Assembly: GCA_963978545.1 (NCBI GenBank)
Contig: OZ021721.1
Coordinates: 36,133,348-36,197,347, forward strand
Source of the DNA: Linyphia triangularis
Taxonomy: Eukaryota; Arthropoda; Arachnida; Araneae; Linyphiidae
Reading direction: 5' to 3'
DNA: 64,000 nucleotides
Shown: piece after piece, positions 1 through 11,520 of the stretch
How positions within the stretch are numbered: the stretch's first letter is position 1
How the letters are laid out: the number at the start of each line of letters is the position of its first letter
Notes under the pieces: model-generated
Seen by the model: the letters and a program-made list of their open reading frames with translations, nothing else
What the model was told of the DNA's origin: nothing
Databases searched by the model: none
Position numbers and translations under genes: made by a program

Positions 1-187
1 TAATTTTTAAAAAAATTCAACACAAGAATTTACTTTTTAAAAATAGTTACTGCGAATGCATATTTTTACCAAAACCACTAGATTGAATTTAATGATTTTT
101 TTTGGTTTTTCAGCAATAATTTGTGCAAATATTACTCGGTTTTTTGAAGAATAATCATTTGTTTAAGAAGGAAAGTAAACTTGAAAA
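1..187. other. AT-rich DNA, no feature
   Basis: Only A/T-rich sequence with no open frame of note or recognised repeat before the tandem array that follows. Confidence 0.6.
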
Positions 188-363
188 CGCAAGCACAATC
201 TCGCTTCGATCGCTGAAAAATTCATTGCTACGCAAGCACAGGGTCGCTTCCCTCGATGAAAGATTCTTCAGTGTTGTGGAAGCATAGGCTCGCTTCGCTC
301 GCTGAAAAGGTCATCACTGTGCAAGCATAAGCTTGCTTCACTCGCTAAAAGTTAAATTGCTAT
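188..363 (+). repeat. Tandem repeat, about 44 bp x 4
   Basis: Four degenerate units start near 188, 231, 277 and 320. Each has the core GCAAGCAYARNNTCGCTTC followed by CTCGCTGAAAA, then a variable A/T stretch. The units are clearly more GC-rich than the surrounding DNA. No function is evident; it may be a minisatellite or the repeated tail of a transposon. Confidence 0.75.
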
Positions 364-1557
364 GTAAACCCTTAATATTAGAATCCCCACCTTTGTCGAG
401 AAGCAAACACATTTTCCCCATTAATGCAATAACATAACCCTCCTCACCTCTCTGAGAATATTTAACCATTGTGTTCATCAAAAAAACAATTAGAAGACCA
501 AATCTACTTATGTTGAAAATTTCAGACCTGCAGCCCTATTAGAAGTCGTTTCGTAAAATAAATTTTAATTAATTAAAAAACATTAATTAAAATTTTAACA
601 TTATGTTTTTCAAAAGTCAAACCATAAGATCAAAACTACTTATGTTAAAAATTGTAAATATCTACGCTTATTTTAATTAGTTTTCGATAGAGGGATAGAA
701 ATACAGACTATTTAATTTAATATTATAGATATAACATCATTTATGAAGTTCTACGTGACATTAATTGCAATTATTTTGTAAAATGTAGCTCATTTTCCGG
801 AAGTGAAAATTTAGGTGTTTTGAAATTTTGTATTAAACCTTCAATTCATATGACGTACAATACATACTTTATATAAATGATATTAATGTGTATTTCATGT
901 TTTTCGAGGTGTTATTTGACGTACTACAAATAAGTCACCTACTGTAACACATCAAAGCATATCCAATGCCAGTGAAAAAATCAATGATTACATTAATGTT
1001 CTTGCCAAAAAGGATATGCTGAATCCAATTCAAAATTGCCGACCGTCAACTTAGGCTACATTGTGATCAGAATTTTTTAATACTATTGATGATTTTAATT
1101 ATTCTTACTTTTTCCATTTAATTTGTTTTGAAACATACGTCACTAAGCATTTTTAAAAAAAGGGATTAGATTTCGGATATTTGTCGACTGTCACCTTGTT
1201 AAAAACTTCGCGGTGAGAAAATGAAGATATCTATGGTTATATTTGTGCCCACAATCCATCATTCTAAGCGGGGAAAAAAGACACCGACTCCTCTATAATA
1301 GTGTAAAAATGCCGATTGTTCAAACTCGGGGGTCGCGCTGCATTCCGGTATTTTTAATATTTTTTTTTACATTTTTTTCACTCCTTTTCATTTAATTCGA
1401 TTTTATTGTGAATCGACTTTGAAAAAGAAAGAAATCGATAAAATTTCGAAAATTTACCGACTGTTTGACTTTATAAAACTTTGAGGGGGGACGTCTCCCA
1501 TTCATGATGTCCTTGTCCATTGGAGGTGCACTTCATGATCCAAGGTTATATATCTAA
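364..1557. other. AT-rich non-coding stretch
   Basis: No gene, RNA or recognisable transposon was seen. The segment is A/T-rich with short homopolymers. Confidence 0.5.
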
Positions 1558-1731
1558 CAAAGGGACCTTACGGTCTCAGAAATTCAGATCGGGATGAGAC
1601 TCGGCAGATTAGTAGTATACCTTAAGGGTATCCACACAGTAAAGTAATAAAGAGCACTAGTCAGAAGATTCCGAGAAAACAGGCTCTAAAGTGTTATGCG
1701 CAGATTATATGCTAGTAGAGACTTCTGCGCT

Positions 1732-1803
1732 GCAGCTCCCCGGTGGCTAAGTGGTCAGCATGCTGGGTTCCCGTACTGGCGATCCGGGTTTGATACCTCG
1801 TGT
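1732..1803 (+). repeat. tRNA-like segment in left arm
   Basis: TGGCTAAGTGG resembles a polymerase III A box. GGTTTGATACC, 40-odd bases later, resembles a B box (GGTTCGANTCC). The cloverleaf stems are imperfect, so this is a tRNA-derived SINE head and not a working tRNA gene. A poly-T tract follows at 1808. Confidence 0.6.
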
Positions 1804-2173
1804 TGTATTTTTTTTTTTTTTTTTAATTTATAAAGTCATTTTATAAATTGGGTTGGATAGGAGTAGAACAATTGTTCGATAAGTACGGTTAGGGTTTTGA
1901 AAATTTCTGACTTCCTGCTTACGTACAATAGACCAACATTCCTACTCTTCCATATAGAAACTGGTTCCACATGTTTATTGCGAAAGTCATTTATTTCTCA
2001 ACAGTTTATAATATTTCAAAATTTATAATCACTTGTTTGTGTGAATAGTAAATAGAGTTTTAATGTACCTTCATTAAAACATATTACGTATTTAAAAATA
2101 AAATATTATCTTTAATTCAAATTTCAGTTAGCTGTAACAGTTACTTTATAAGTGGAAAAAAAATAAAAATATC

Positions 2174-2245
2174 TCACGAGGTATCGAACCCAGATCGCCC
2201 GTACGGGAACCCAGCAAGCTGACCACTTCGCCACCAGGGAGCTGC
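2174..2245 (-). repeat. tRNA-like segment in right arm
   Basis: Read on the minus strand this gives TGGCGAAGTGG (A-box-like) and GGTTCGATACC (B-box-like), slightly closer to consensus than the left arm. The T-stem pairs poorly, so a functional tRNA is unlikely. Confidence 0.6.
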
Positions 2246-2420
2246 AGAGCAAAAATCTCTACAAGTATATAAGCTGCGCTTAACACTTTAGAGCCTGTTT
2301 TTTCGGAATTTTCCGGCTAGTGCTCTTTATTGCTTTACTGTGTGGATACCCTTAAGGTATACTACCAATCTGCCGAGTCTCATCCCGATCTGAATTTCCG
2401 AGACCGTAAGGTCCCCTTGT

Positions 2421-3516
2421 AAGTATTTTCGGCATAGAGATGCCAGTACACATTGTTCTACTCTTTCAAGTGCTGTTATTGAACTTCTATCTAATAAAAT
2501 CCATACCACTCCGAAATTGACTATATTCAAAATGGCATCAAGTCCAGCCTCTATATCTATAAACACTGAGCAATTTTCCGGGTTTCTCATCTTAATTTTC
2601 TTGACTTCTCTGGGAGATATAAATCCCACTCATTATTATTGTTATTATAACGAGTATTGGTATTTTGAGACTGGTATTGGCACTGTTGTGATTAGTTTAA
2701 CTTGGTAAGGGTTGAGCAATTTTAAATTAAAAAATAATTGTGAAAAATATTCTGTAATAGTTCATAAATAAATGGTACTTCTGAATAATTAAGTTAGCAT
2801 TATAAATACAAAAAAAATCAAAAAATAATATACAGGGTCTTTAAAGTTTCATTTTGAAATGAGCAAAAAAGAAAAACGACTAGACAAAATGTTATCAAAC
2901 TTGGTAAAAGTGTACTGGAGGGATAATGAGATTTTATTTTCAACATAAAGTCAAGTTCAAAAAACCACTACCAAGAGGAAATGCCTCTATAGACATTAAT
3001 GTTAAATGAAATAATATATAAAGTCATCTGTTTAAAACGTTTGAAATCCATGTACCTGTATTTTTCTTTTTAATATTTATTATTTACAGTTAATAAAATG
3101 TTTCGAATGTAAAAGTAAATTTGCATATTCCTTATGGCTGCACTTACGTGATGTTAAAAATGCTAGTATACATCATGAGGGGGTATAATTAACTTACTAT
3201 TACCAAATAAGTTTAAATTTCCAAAAAATGAAACAAAATCGAAAAATGGGATAGCTGTAAATTGCGAGCATCAGTATAAATTAAAAAGAAGTTTGTATTT
3301 TGCTATATTAATTTGCTATGCATTTTTAGATATTTACTATGTTTTTTTTAAAGTGAAAAAGATTTTACAAAAAAACAAAAACAAAAAAAAAAACCTATAC
3401 CATAGCAAAGCACAAAAATTCATTTTTGAAGAGGATCAAACTTATACTGTTTTCAAAACCGTAATTTAAAAAATAATAAAATTTGAACCTTTTAAGGAAA
3501 CCAACCGCAAAATTTG
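2421..3516. other. Non-coding stretch with transposon-end remnant
   Basis: Mostly A/T-rich DNA. At 2832-2950 a segment starting ACAGGGTCTTTAAAGTTTC and containing ATGTTATCAAACTTGGTAA matches, inverted, the DNA just 3' of the mariner fragment near 23.85 kb. It is probably a solo transposon end. The open frames here are short and unrecognised. Confidence 0.45.
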
Positions 3517-3517
3517 A

Positions 3518-3556
<39 letters not shown>

Positions 3557-3564
3557 AAAAAAAA
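3517..3564 (+). repeat. (AAT)n then poly-A microsatellite
   Basis: About nine AAT units run into an uninterrupted A tract of about 20 bases. This could be a retroposon tail, but no body is recognisable upstream. Confidence 0.85.
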
Positions 3565-3655
3565 TTGTTTTCTAGGTGAAAAGATTTTGAGAATTTATTA
3601 AATGTGAATTTCATAAAAAAATCATAAATACCTTTTGAACAATAGCTCAATATTA

Positions 3656-3767
3656 ATAAAATATTTTTCAAACGTCAATTAAGCTGCACCTTATCCCCTT
3701 TATTTAATTTTATAGCCATTAAATAAAGTGAATAAGATGCAGTTTAATAGACGTTTGAATAAAATGT
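3656..3767. repeat. Pre-miRNA-sized hairpin
   Basis: The left arm (3656-3708) pairs with the right arm (3718-3767) across a loop of about 9 bases. By hand, about 40 of the first 44 positions from the loop pair, with a few single mismatches. It could be a small palindromic MITE or a pre-miRNA-like foldback. There is no direct sign of expression. Confidence 0.6.
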
Positions 3768-6700
3768 CATTACGTTCATAGGCCATAGAAGTCATTTCTC
3801 TCCAATATCAGTAACATTTAAATCAAATCAATTTTCGATATGAAATGTGTTATTGAGTAGTAAAATTACTGTATTCAAATTATAAGTCCATTGAACATTC
3901 GTATAAAAATACTATATTAATGAATTAATTATTGTTTACTTCTGGATGAAAGATTTGCGAAACCTATAAAATGCCATTTGTAAAATTAAATATGTACGAT
4001 AAACAACCAATATTTTCCTCTTCCTCAATTGAAAGAAAATGCATGCTTATTAAAACGAAGTGCTCAGTCGGAAAACTAGCAATTTATAAATGCTGCCATA
4101 GTAATTAGAGTTTCCAGAATAATTCAAAGAAGTACGAAACTACATGAGACATCAGAGAAAACTAGATGGATGTGAGCAGAAATATATATATATATATATG
4201 CGTGTGGGTGTGTAGCGCAAGATAACCTTGAACATTTTCCAAGTACGTACGCTAAAATAAATATTTTTCCTCAGTCATACTCTGAAAGGTATCCCGATTT
4301 GACATCTATGTATAATTAATTGCGTTGGTCAAATACTCACAGGTAAGTAAACATATTTTTTAGGTGGCTTCCAATATCTGATGGTATGAGTTCAAATTTG
4401 ACCGCCTTTTAAATCATTTATTCATGAAGAAATTTAATGGTTGAGTTTCTCAACCCCCAAGAAATGCTACTGCACACAATGAAACATGAGAGTTATTAGA
4501 AAAAACAAGGATCAGAGCGAAAACCACTTCAGAGAAAAGCTCTCTCACATTAAACGCAATATCCCCTGTCCTCCTTTGGGATTTCTGGAAAAAGACCTCG
4601 TGCTCTTCAGATTTTTCTAGATATCAAGGAAAGGCTCTAGTGGTATCAAGGATAGGTCCATTCTAACCGAATGATTAGCCAGCGGTAGAGGCTTTAAGGT
4701 TGTCGCTGGGTCTCGAGGGATTTCCCCATCTCCTTAAGGAACTGGTGAACAAAAAAACAGTGAAAAGTTACCCTAAAACATTGCAAGAAGTGCCCTTAAA
4801 AGGTTTGATAAATTTACAGAAAATTTTTAAAACCTAGGGGAATTTCGGATCATTCGTCTTTTTAGAACTAATTTTATTTTTAAAGAACTTATAGTAGTAG
4901 TTAAGTTAGTTAATTTGTTATTTATATCTACATTAGATTTTGCATTTTTATTTTATAAGTAATTTTTTATTGAGTTTCGAGTATAAATAGTGAAAAAGTC
5001 ACTCTAAAAATTGGATAGATTTAAAACTGTGTCCTAGTGGTTATTTTATGGGCATATTTTTCTTTGTTGTTGTTTTAATACGAACTATTTGAGGTAAGTC
5101 GAGATCAATAAAATAAATGTAAAGCAATTGATGCAATGAATCCTCAATTAATTTTTTTTTCAAAGTAATTAACTTTCTGCATTAACAAACAACTCTGCAT
5201 TGCTATATTTGGGAATTATCTTATTAGGAAAGTGTATTTTAAGATAAACCAAACAAGCCTTTAGCTACACTTAGGATTTATATGAAAAGCCAGAAGCAGA
5301 GGGTGCTCGTAACGTTTGTGATTTTGTAGATTTTAGCTGTATGCTCTTAAAGATATAACATAGCCATCAACACAACTGCAGCATTTAGCAAAGCAGCAAT
5401 GTAAAATTAAAGCAATGCAATTTTTTTAATCGAATTCCTTAAAAACTCAGGCTTACCAGTGAGTCCCTGTAATTTATTTTCTCAATAACAAGGCTAAGTA
5501 GTTAATGTAGTTTGGTAATTTCAGTTCCATATTCTTTTTCATAGAGTGAGTCACCGATTGTTTTAAAGATCTTTTTAAAATATTCACTGTGACACCATTC
5601 GCATTAGACGAGGCGGACTCACAGGTTAGAGGCAGAATATTCACAAAGAATGCGAAACGAATGCATTGGAAGGGAAAAATAAAGGGACATCTGACGAAAT
5701 GTGTTAAAAATGCTTAAGTTAAAAATTCTTTCAAATTATTAATTAACAAATAAAAAGCAAAATACGAATATTTAATTAGAATTCATGGCCAGGTTGGAGT
5801 TTAAATAAATTCGAAACTTGTTAGTGCTATTAGCAGCCAATAAAGGGCTTTCATTCGATTCTTCAAATCACTCTTTGTGATAAATTGTGGAACCCGTTGC
5901 TAGCCGCATTTCTACGAACTCTGAGATTAAAACTAAATAGATGTAAGTGCAGTGTAATTTTCCAGGAATTTTTGAGCTTCTATAATAAACAAATTCTATA
6001 ACTTACTTTTGGACCAAACGTTAATAATATTCAATGAAATCCGTTTATTCAGTATTTATTGAAAAACTTTACAGAATTTTTCTTATGAATCTTATCAAAT
6101 ATTCGGCCTTTAAAATAAATGAACTATTTGTTTACATATAGGATGAAATTGTAGTGTAATGTGCACTTTTAACGTGTGTCAAATTTACTCGAGTATGTTA
6201 AGGATCCTAAGGGAATTTTGGGTCATACTTTCAATATAGTATTCTGAATGCCCCTCTTTAATGAATTCATTGTGAATGGGGGATCCCATTAGTACGAAAT
6301 ACCGATTGGATGCGTCCGGGAGCATAATTTTAAATTTGAATTTCAAATCTCTCAGAAATTCAAATTGTGATCGTATTACCATTTTGAGATGAACTAATTA
6401 CGGTGACGGAATTCAATTAGCCCACTGTAAGAGGTAACATATTAAAATAATAATAATGATGCTATTACCACGTATTGCAAAATGACACCCTTCTCAATCT
6501 GTAGGGTGTTTGTGTAGAAATTTTAAATCATCTTTAGAGAACATTTGACGTAATAAATGCGATTAATTTTTCTATGCAATGTATATTAGTAAAACAATTT
6601 ACGTATTCCTTCGAGGAAATGAATCGTGAGAGGTGACCAAAGTAACACCAGTTACAAAACTTACTATGACATGGCTTTTAAAGAAAAGTAAAAAAAAATT

Positions 6701-6859
6701 AAAGTAGAAAAGAGTTTTAGCTTTAGCATTTTTTGCACTTTCAAACATTTAATAACAATTGAGTACATGAGGATATCTTATTATCTCACAAAAAACAACC
6801 AGACGTTGTAAATGTAGCCAGATGTCAGAATGTTAGTCAGAAAAGTTCTGAAATCAAAT
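3768..6859. other. AT-rich stretch, weak features only
   Basis: Contains a short (AT)n tract near 4183-4199 and a GC-richer island at about 4470-4760 that has a weak A-box-like motif but no convincing tRNA head. No supported gene. An unrecognised 65-codon open frame on the minus strand (6185-6382) has no family resemblance that I can see. Confidence 0.45.
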
Positions 6860-7165
6860 GTGCGGCACCAAGCACCAGCGTTTAATTTCTTTGGTGTATT
6901 TGTGATGCATAATGAACTAAATGGGGATTATAAGGAGGAACACTCACATGCAATCAGTACTTGGCAGGTTAGAACTATTTCGAAATGATCTCATTTCACA
7001 TGTTTGTACTACTTCATTTCACTGAAATTAAATTAATTCTATAAAAACTCTAGTTTCCTAATCCCTGATTGCCTATGTGCGTTCCTCCCAATAATCAAAA
7101 CTTACTTCATTGTGTACAAGTACCCCAAAGAAATTAAATGCCGCCGTTTGGCGGCAATTCAATTT
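6860..7165. repeat. Imperfect inverted repeat, about 300 bp
   Basis: A segment around 6860-6957 containing TTTAATTTCTTTGG and AGGAGGAAC pairs with the reverse complement at about 7068-7165 at roughly 70 per cent identity, around a spacer of about 110 bases. This is most likely a decayed MITE. The terminal bases and target duplication are not clear. Confidence 0.55.
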
Positions 7166-9205
7166 CATAAATTCAAAATCAATCAAAATTTCATAAATTT
7201 TTCTGGCCGACCAATTTACTTGGCGTTTTTTTTACAACGGGTCATTTTTTTGTGTGGAGGAGATATCATTTTTGTTGTTGTTTTGTTTGTTATGTTCTAA
7301 GTAAGATACGGTCGATGGATGTTTTAGCGTGAATAATCATATCGTCGTACTAAACGCAAAATGACGTAAGCGACAAAAACGCTAGATTCACATACGACCC
7401 TTTGTATTGAGACTGACAGTAAATATTCTGATACAAGATTATCGAGAGATTTAGGTTTGCAATCCAACTGCTGCTCATTTCTTTCAAGTTGAAATTCTTG
7501 TTACCATACCAAGAAAAAGTGTTCACAATTAAAAATATGTACCTATTATAGTTTTAACTTGAGTACAAATTCATGTATGTAAATACATACTAAAAATAAT
7601 TAGTAATGAAAAGTAAGTATCACGTACTAAATATATGTTCTTGATTTTAATATGAAATAGAGGATTAGCAGCTTTGCATACGAATAGATATACAAAAATA
7701 TTTCGAAACAACTTTCTCATTAAGTTTGATAAATAAGATTTGTTATAATTTAGAGAAATTTAAGCGATCTTCGGTGGTGCAGTTGTTATGGTTTAAAACC
7801 AAACACCCAGTTTGATGTAATGAAACTTTATTTGAAGTAAAAGTGGCTTCTTACTCAATTTTGAAACATGTGTTATCAAAACTTTGATAAGCATTCAATT
7901 TAATTGAAAAGAAAAGCAAGTTTACTTGTTTCTAATTACTCTGTTTTAATAGTTCAACTTACAACAAAAAAGTATAAAAGTCACTCATTGAAATTGATCA
8001 AAAGAGGAATATTCGAAATATGTTGACCCGTTTTAATAAGTCATTATCCTGGATAAAATTTCTAACTTCCAGAATCATTTTTAGGGATACAGACCTTCGT
8101 ACGCAATAACCACGCAAAAAGTATTTCTTCTAATTAAGAGAAGAATAATAAAAATGACGAGAAGAACAAAATGGCATGAACATATCAATATATCAAAGCG
8201 TTTAAGCTGTAGGCATGGCTAAAATTCCCATCTATCGGGATCATTACCCGGGGGGGGGGGGGGCAAACCCTCGTATCTATAAAATCATTCAAAAGACTCT
8301 TCCTATAATAAAGTTGAGAAGAATAAAAAAGAATGACCAAAATTCCTCAAGTAGTTTTGGCTGTACGCCTTGCTAAAATTTTGATCAAAAGAAAAGATAA
8401 AGAATTACAAATTCCGATTCGGGGATATTCAGAGCTTAGAAATTCGTCACTCGGGGCAGCTAGATGGCATAAAATCAGGGTTCGATCTATAATATTTGAG
8501 GTATCGAAAACCGTCCTAAGCTTGGTCAACATACTATACACTTGCATGTCTGCTGCTTTGATATCGGACTTGTAGGCGTAACGCTGCCGTGTTTTTTTGA
8601 TTTTAATGTAGAATAAAAGAAAAAATTAAGGAAAAATTAAATTAAAAAAAGAATTAATCACATTTTATTTAGAACGTTCAACCTTTACTTTGCTACATTT
8701 GAGAGTGCTCCTAACTATTTTCGATACTCCTAACTATGTTGTTTAACATATTCTAAAAGAAATTGTTTTTATGTTTCGAGGAATATTCTCCACACAAATT
8801 TTTTAAAACCAAATGTATCTCTTTCCTGCTTCTAGAGGGATTTTTTGGGCAACAGAAAACTATTTTTCCTAGGAAGCTAAAGCATATCGACCCGAATTCA
8901 ATTCTCATTTTAATTCTTCATTTAGAGTTAAAAGTGTGTATAGAATCATATATTGCGTGTACTTGAAGCTGGATGAACGACACAAGATTATTTTCCAATT
9001 GAATTCAAATTGGGACTGACTTGTGCAGTTCTTCCAGAATCAAGTCTATGTAGTCTGTGAATCCGAGTGGTGAAGTGTCACTCCGACCACTTTGATTAGA
9101 TTGTGGAATAATTGTTGAGTTTCGATTTGGTGGATGGAAAACAAATAGTTTTAATTAGAAGAGCTTCGAAGCCTGCTGTTTGGAATATTGCTGATGTGAG
9201 CAACA
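7166..9205. other. AT-rich stretch, no supported gene
   Basis: Includes a 14-base G run at 8250-8263. A GC-richer patch at 8333-8575 is open on both strands but shows no recognisable domain. Nothing else is supported. Confidence 0.45.
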
Positions 9206-9233
9206 TTTTTTTTTTTGGGGGGGGGGGGGGGGG
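9206..9233 (+). repeat. T11-G17 homopolymer junction
   Basis: Eleven T residues pass directly into seventeen G residues. Long G runs in this otherwise AT-rich DNA recur near the ends of degraded elements. The length may also be affected by sequencing error. Confidence 0.8.
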
Positions 9234-9317
9234 AATGGTTTCCGTTCCCAAGATGTTCAGAGAGGATGCTAAAGCTTCAGGCATCGGTGGGGGACGTCAG
9301 AGATTGATGAAGTTATA

Positions 9318-9520
9318 CACTGTTAAAAAAATTTGTCCACCTTGCACCAAAATTTGGTTCCCATTTAGCTGCCACCAACATTTGGTGCTTAGTTTCGCGA
9401 TTTAGTGGTGCTTACGGTCCGAGGTTGCACCATTAAATCGTGAAACTAAGCACCAAATGTTGGTGGCAGCTAAATGGGAACCAATTTTTGGTGCAAGGTG
9501 GAACAAATTTTTTAACAGTG
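9318..9520 (+). mobile_element. 203-bp palindromic MITE, copy 1
   Basis: Flanked by TA on both sides, with ends CACTGTTAAAAAAATTTG and its complement. Nearly the whole element is one inverted repeat: two arms of about 90 bp around a short spacer containing TTACGGTCCGAGG. The TA duplication and palindromic form suggest a non-autonomous Tc1/mariner-type element. A copy of identical length lies at 38473-38675 in the opposite orientation. It has no coding capacity. Confidence 0.85.
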
Positions 9521-9929
9521 TACTAAAAGATGCCTGAGTTGAGAGTAGGGAGTTCAACCGTTCATTTAACCCAGTGGCCGCTCGTTCGAAAGAGGAGTTT
9601 AGCCCTAAGAAGAGTTTGAGCGAAAGTAAGAGACATTGAAACTACAACATCAAATGTAGTGGGTTAAAAACAGTCAATGGTGGCAAGATAAAGTTCCTAA
9701 AAAAACTCATGCAGAGCCCAAAAAGATACATTTTGCTCGACTCAATCTCTCCTCTCTCCTTTCCTCTTGTCGGTTACAAATTCGCAACAGGGGTTTGGCC
9801 CTTGTACAAACATCGAGATGAAATGCTTTACAATCTCCCCAAATAAGTACGTTTTTTTTTGCTTCCAATATGTCGTCATAGGAGTCTAGAATAGTTAACT
9901 ACACTCAATAAATATGTACAATAAATATA
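9521..9929. other. Spacer between two transposons
   Basis: GC is slightly higher than in the neighbours, but there is no recognisable gene or repeat. The segment ends at the TA that flanks the 2.2-kb mariner-type element. Confidence 0.45.
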
Positions 9930-10274
9930 CAGCGTGTCCCCGTATAACCTGGCCGACCTTTATTTTCAACACCGTTGGTCCTAGGTGCATAGTTCCAATT
10001 GAAAAAATGTTTTAAATTGTGAAAATATTTTTACTGAAGAGTTTTTAAGTTCGGAAAGGGGTTGGTATAAAAATTACGGATTGTAAATTTTTATATGGTC
10101 CCCAGTTCCCTCAACTCATATTTAGGAATATGTTGCCCATGAAAAAACATTTCAAACAAAAAAGAATCGAAATTTGTTCGACCAATATTCATGGAGATAC
10201 GAAAAATGGAATTTAGTGACTTATACCACTTTACACCCGTGATCATTAACATATTTTAAGGGCATGTACACAAA

Positions 10275-11520
10275 ATGAAATACAGGGAAAGAGCAATTGC
10301 GTTTGGAAAATTATTCTCTAATATTACTAAGTAATCGAAATGGGATCGAGGCTGCAAGACAATATGCAATTAAATTTCCAAATGCTTAATTTCCAATTGT
10401 AAATTTCTAAAAATTTCCAAATTTTTAATTGTTGTAAAGCGTTTGCGAGAAACGGGTAGCATAGGAAAACGTCCTCGATCCGAAAATTTAAGAGTGGTAT
10501 TTTGGGCTATGTTGTTGCTTTCCCTTAAGCTTGGCGTCCACTATCGCTAAGCAGAGCAGAGCAGATCAGAGCGGAGTGGATTAGAGCCAATTACAAGGCT
10601 GCCAATGTCTACTATAGCACGAGCCTCGAGCTACAATGGATGTTGACAGTCTTGTAATTGACTATAATCCACTCCGCTCTGATCTGCTCTGCTTAGCGAT
10701 AGTGGACGCCAAGCTTTATTCAGTGTCAAGGACATTAGTGAAGCATGTGGATACTCAAAAACACATGCGTGGAGAGTCTTTAATCGACACGGTGCACATC
10801 TTTATCGCCCGCGATTGGTGCAAGAGTTTTTGCCCGGGGATGAAAATAGACGGTTTGATTTCTGAAATTTCCTCATGAACAAGCTAGAATTGGATTCGTT
10901 ATTTGTGAATAACATTCTATTTTCTGATTAGTGCACGTTTTTAAGAACTGGGGTAGTAAATATTCAAAACACACACTTTTGGTCCCTGCAAAATCCCCAT
11001 GTAATCCGTCCAAACAAGCGTCAACTGCGATGGTCCGTTAATGTTTGGTGTGGCATATGGAAGGAAGCGTTAGTAGGGCCTTTCTTTTTTGATGATACAT
11101 TCACAGGTAAAAAGTATGCGAACCTGTTACAGGGACCATTATCTGACTATCTGGATGACCATGTTGTGTTAGCAGACCTTTAGACCTTATAAAGATGTGG
11201 TTTCAACAGGATGATGCACCACCCCACAAGCAGATTCCTTCCGAACAATACTACACAACAAGACAACATTATAAGCTATGGAGGTTAGGTAGAATGGCTT
11301 CCTAGATCTTCAGATCTAAATCCTTTAGATTTCTTTTTTTGGGGATTTTTGAAAGCAAGGTCTATGAAAAAGAATCGTCGAGTCTATTAGATTTGCCGAA
11401 TCGAACTTTATCCGCTTCCAGGTATATTATGCCTGTAATGCTGAAAAATTTTGAAGATGAATTTGAATCACGCGTGCGCTTCGGTATTTTTGTCGAAGGA
11501 AAACATTTCGAGAATATGTA
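10275..11520 (+). pseudogene. Degenerate mariner-type transposase
   Basis: Pieces of one transposase can be read in changing frames. An N-terminal part has KRLRETGSIGKRPRSENLR (near 10435-10490), the helix-turn-helix linker of this family. After the MITE a second part starts near 10725 with SVKDISEACGYS, then HLYRPRLVQEFLPGD, the first catalytic Asp in NNILFSD (near 10920), RWSVNVWCGIWKEALVGP (near 11030), the second Asp in MWFQQDDAPPH (near 11205), and the third in SSDLNPLDFF (near 11310). Stops occur after RRFDF, directly after FSD and after VVLADL, and several frameshifts are needed. The family makes a DDE/D recombinase that cuts and pastes DNA between TIRs in the nucleus. This copy cannot encode it. 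Confidence 0.8.
10528..10715. mobile_element. 188-bp MITE nested in transposase
   Basis: Flanked by direct TTA repeats (10525-10527 and 10716-10718). Its ends are AGCTTGGCGTCCACTATCGC and its complement, and the arms pair for about 75 bp around a central spacer. A TTA (TWA) target duplication is typical of PIF/Harbinger-derived MITEs, so that class is inferred. It contributes an 80-codon open frame that reads across its right arm, which is not a gene. Confidence 0.75.

Larger units (their letters stand above)
1558..2420. mobile_element. Foldback element with tRNA-like arm ends
   Basis: The left arm (1558-1803) reappears as a reverse complement at 2174-2420 with a few per cent differences. 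Both start at ACAAGGGGACCTTACGGTCT-like sequence and end at a tRNA-like stretch. The spacer (1804-2173) is A/T-rich and starts with a T run that could stop RNA polymerase III. The arms could be two SINE copies that landed head to head, or the long terminal repeats of one foldback transposon; the near-equal arm lengths favour one unit or a SINE dimer. No transposase frame lies in the spacer. An open frame on the minus strand entering the right arm from 2629 is unrecognised and probably fortuitous. Confidence 0.7.

Noticed and set aside
4630..4740. Possible tRNA-like SINE head
   Set aside because: A weak A-box-like CCAGCGGTAGAGG is present, but the B-box match needs an insertion and no stems form.
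9112..9405. 97-codon open frame with poly-Gly
   Set aside because: It runs through the T11-G17 homopolymer and into the 203-bp MITE; it is a chance frame.
10636..10878. 80-codon open frame at 10.6-10.9 kb
   Set aside because: It starts within the nested MITE and reads the transposase remnant in the wrong frame; homology lies in the neighbouring frame.
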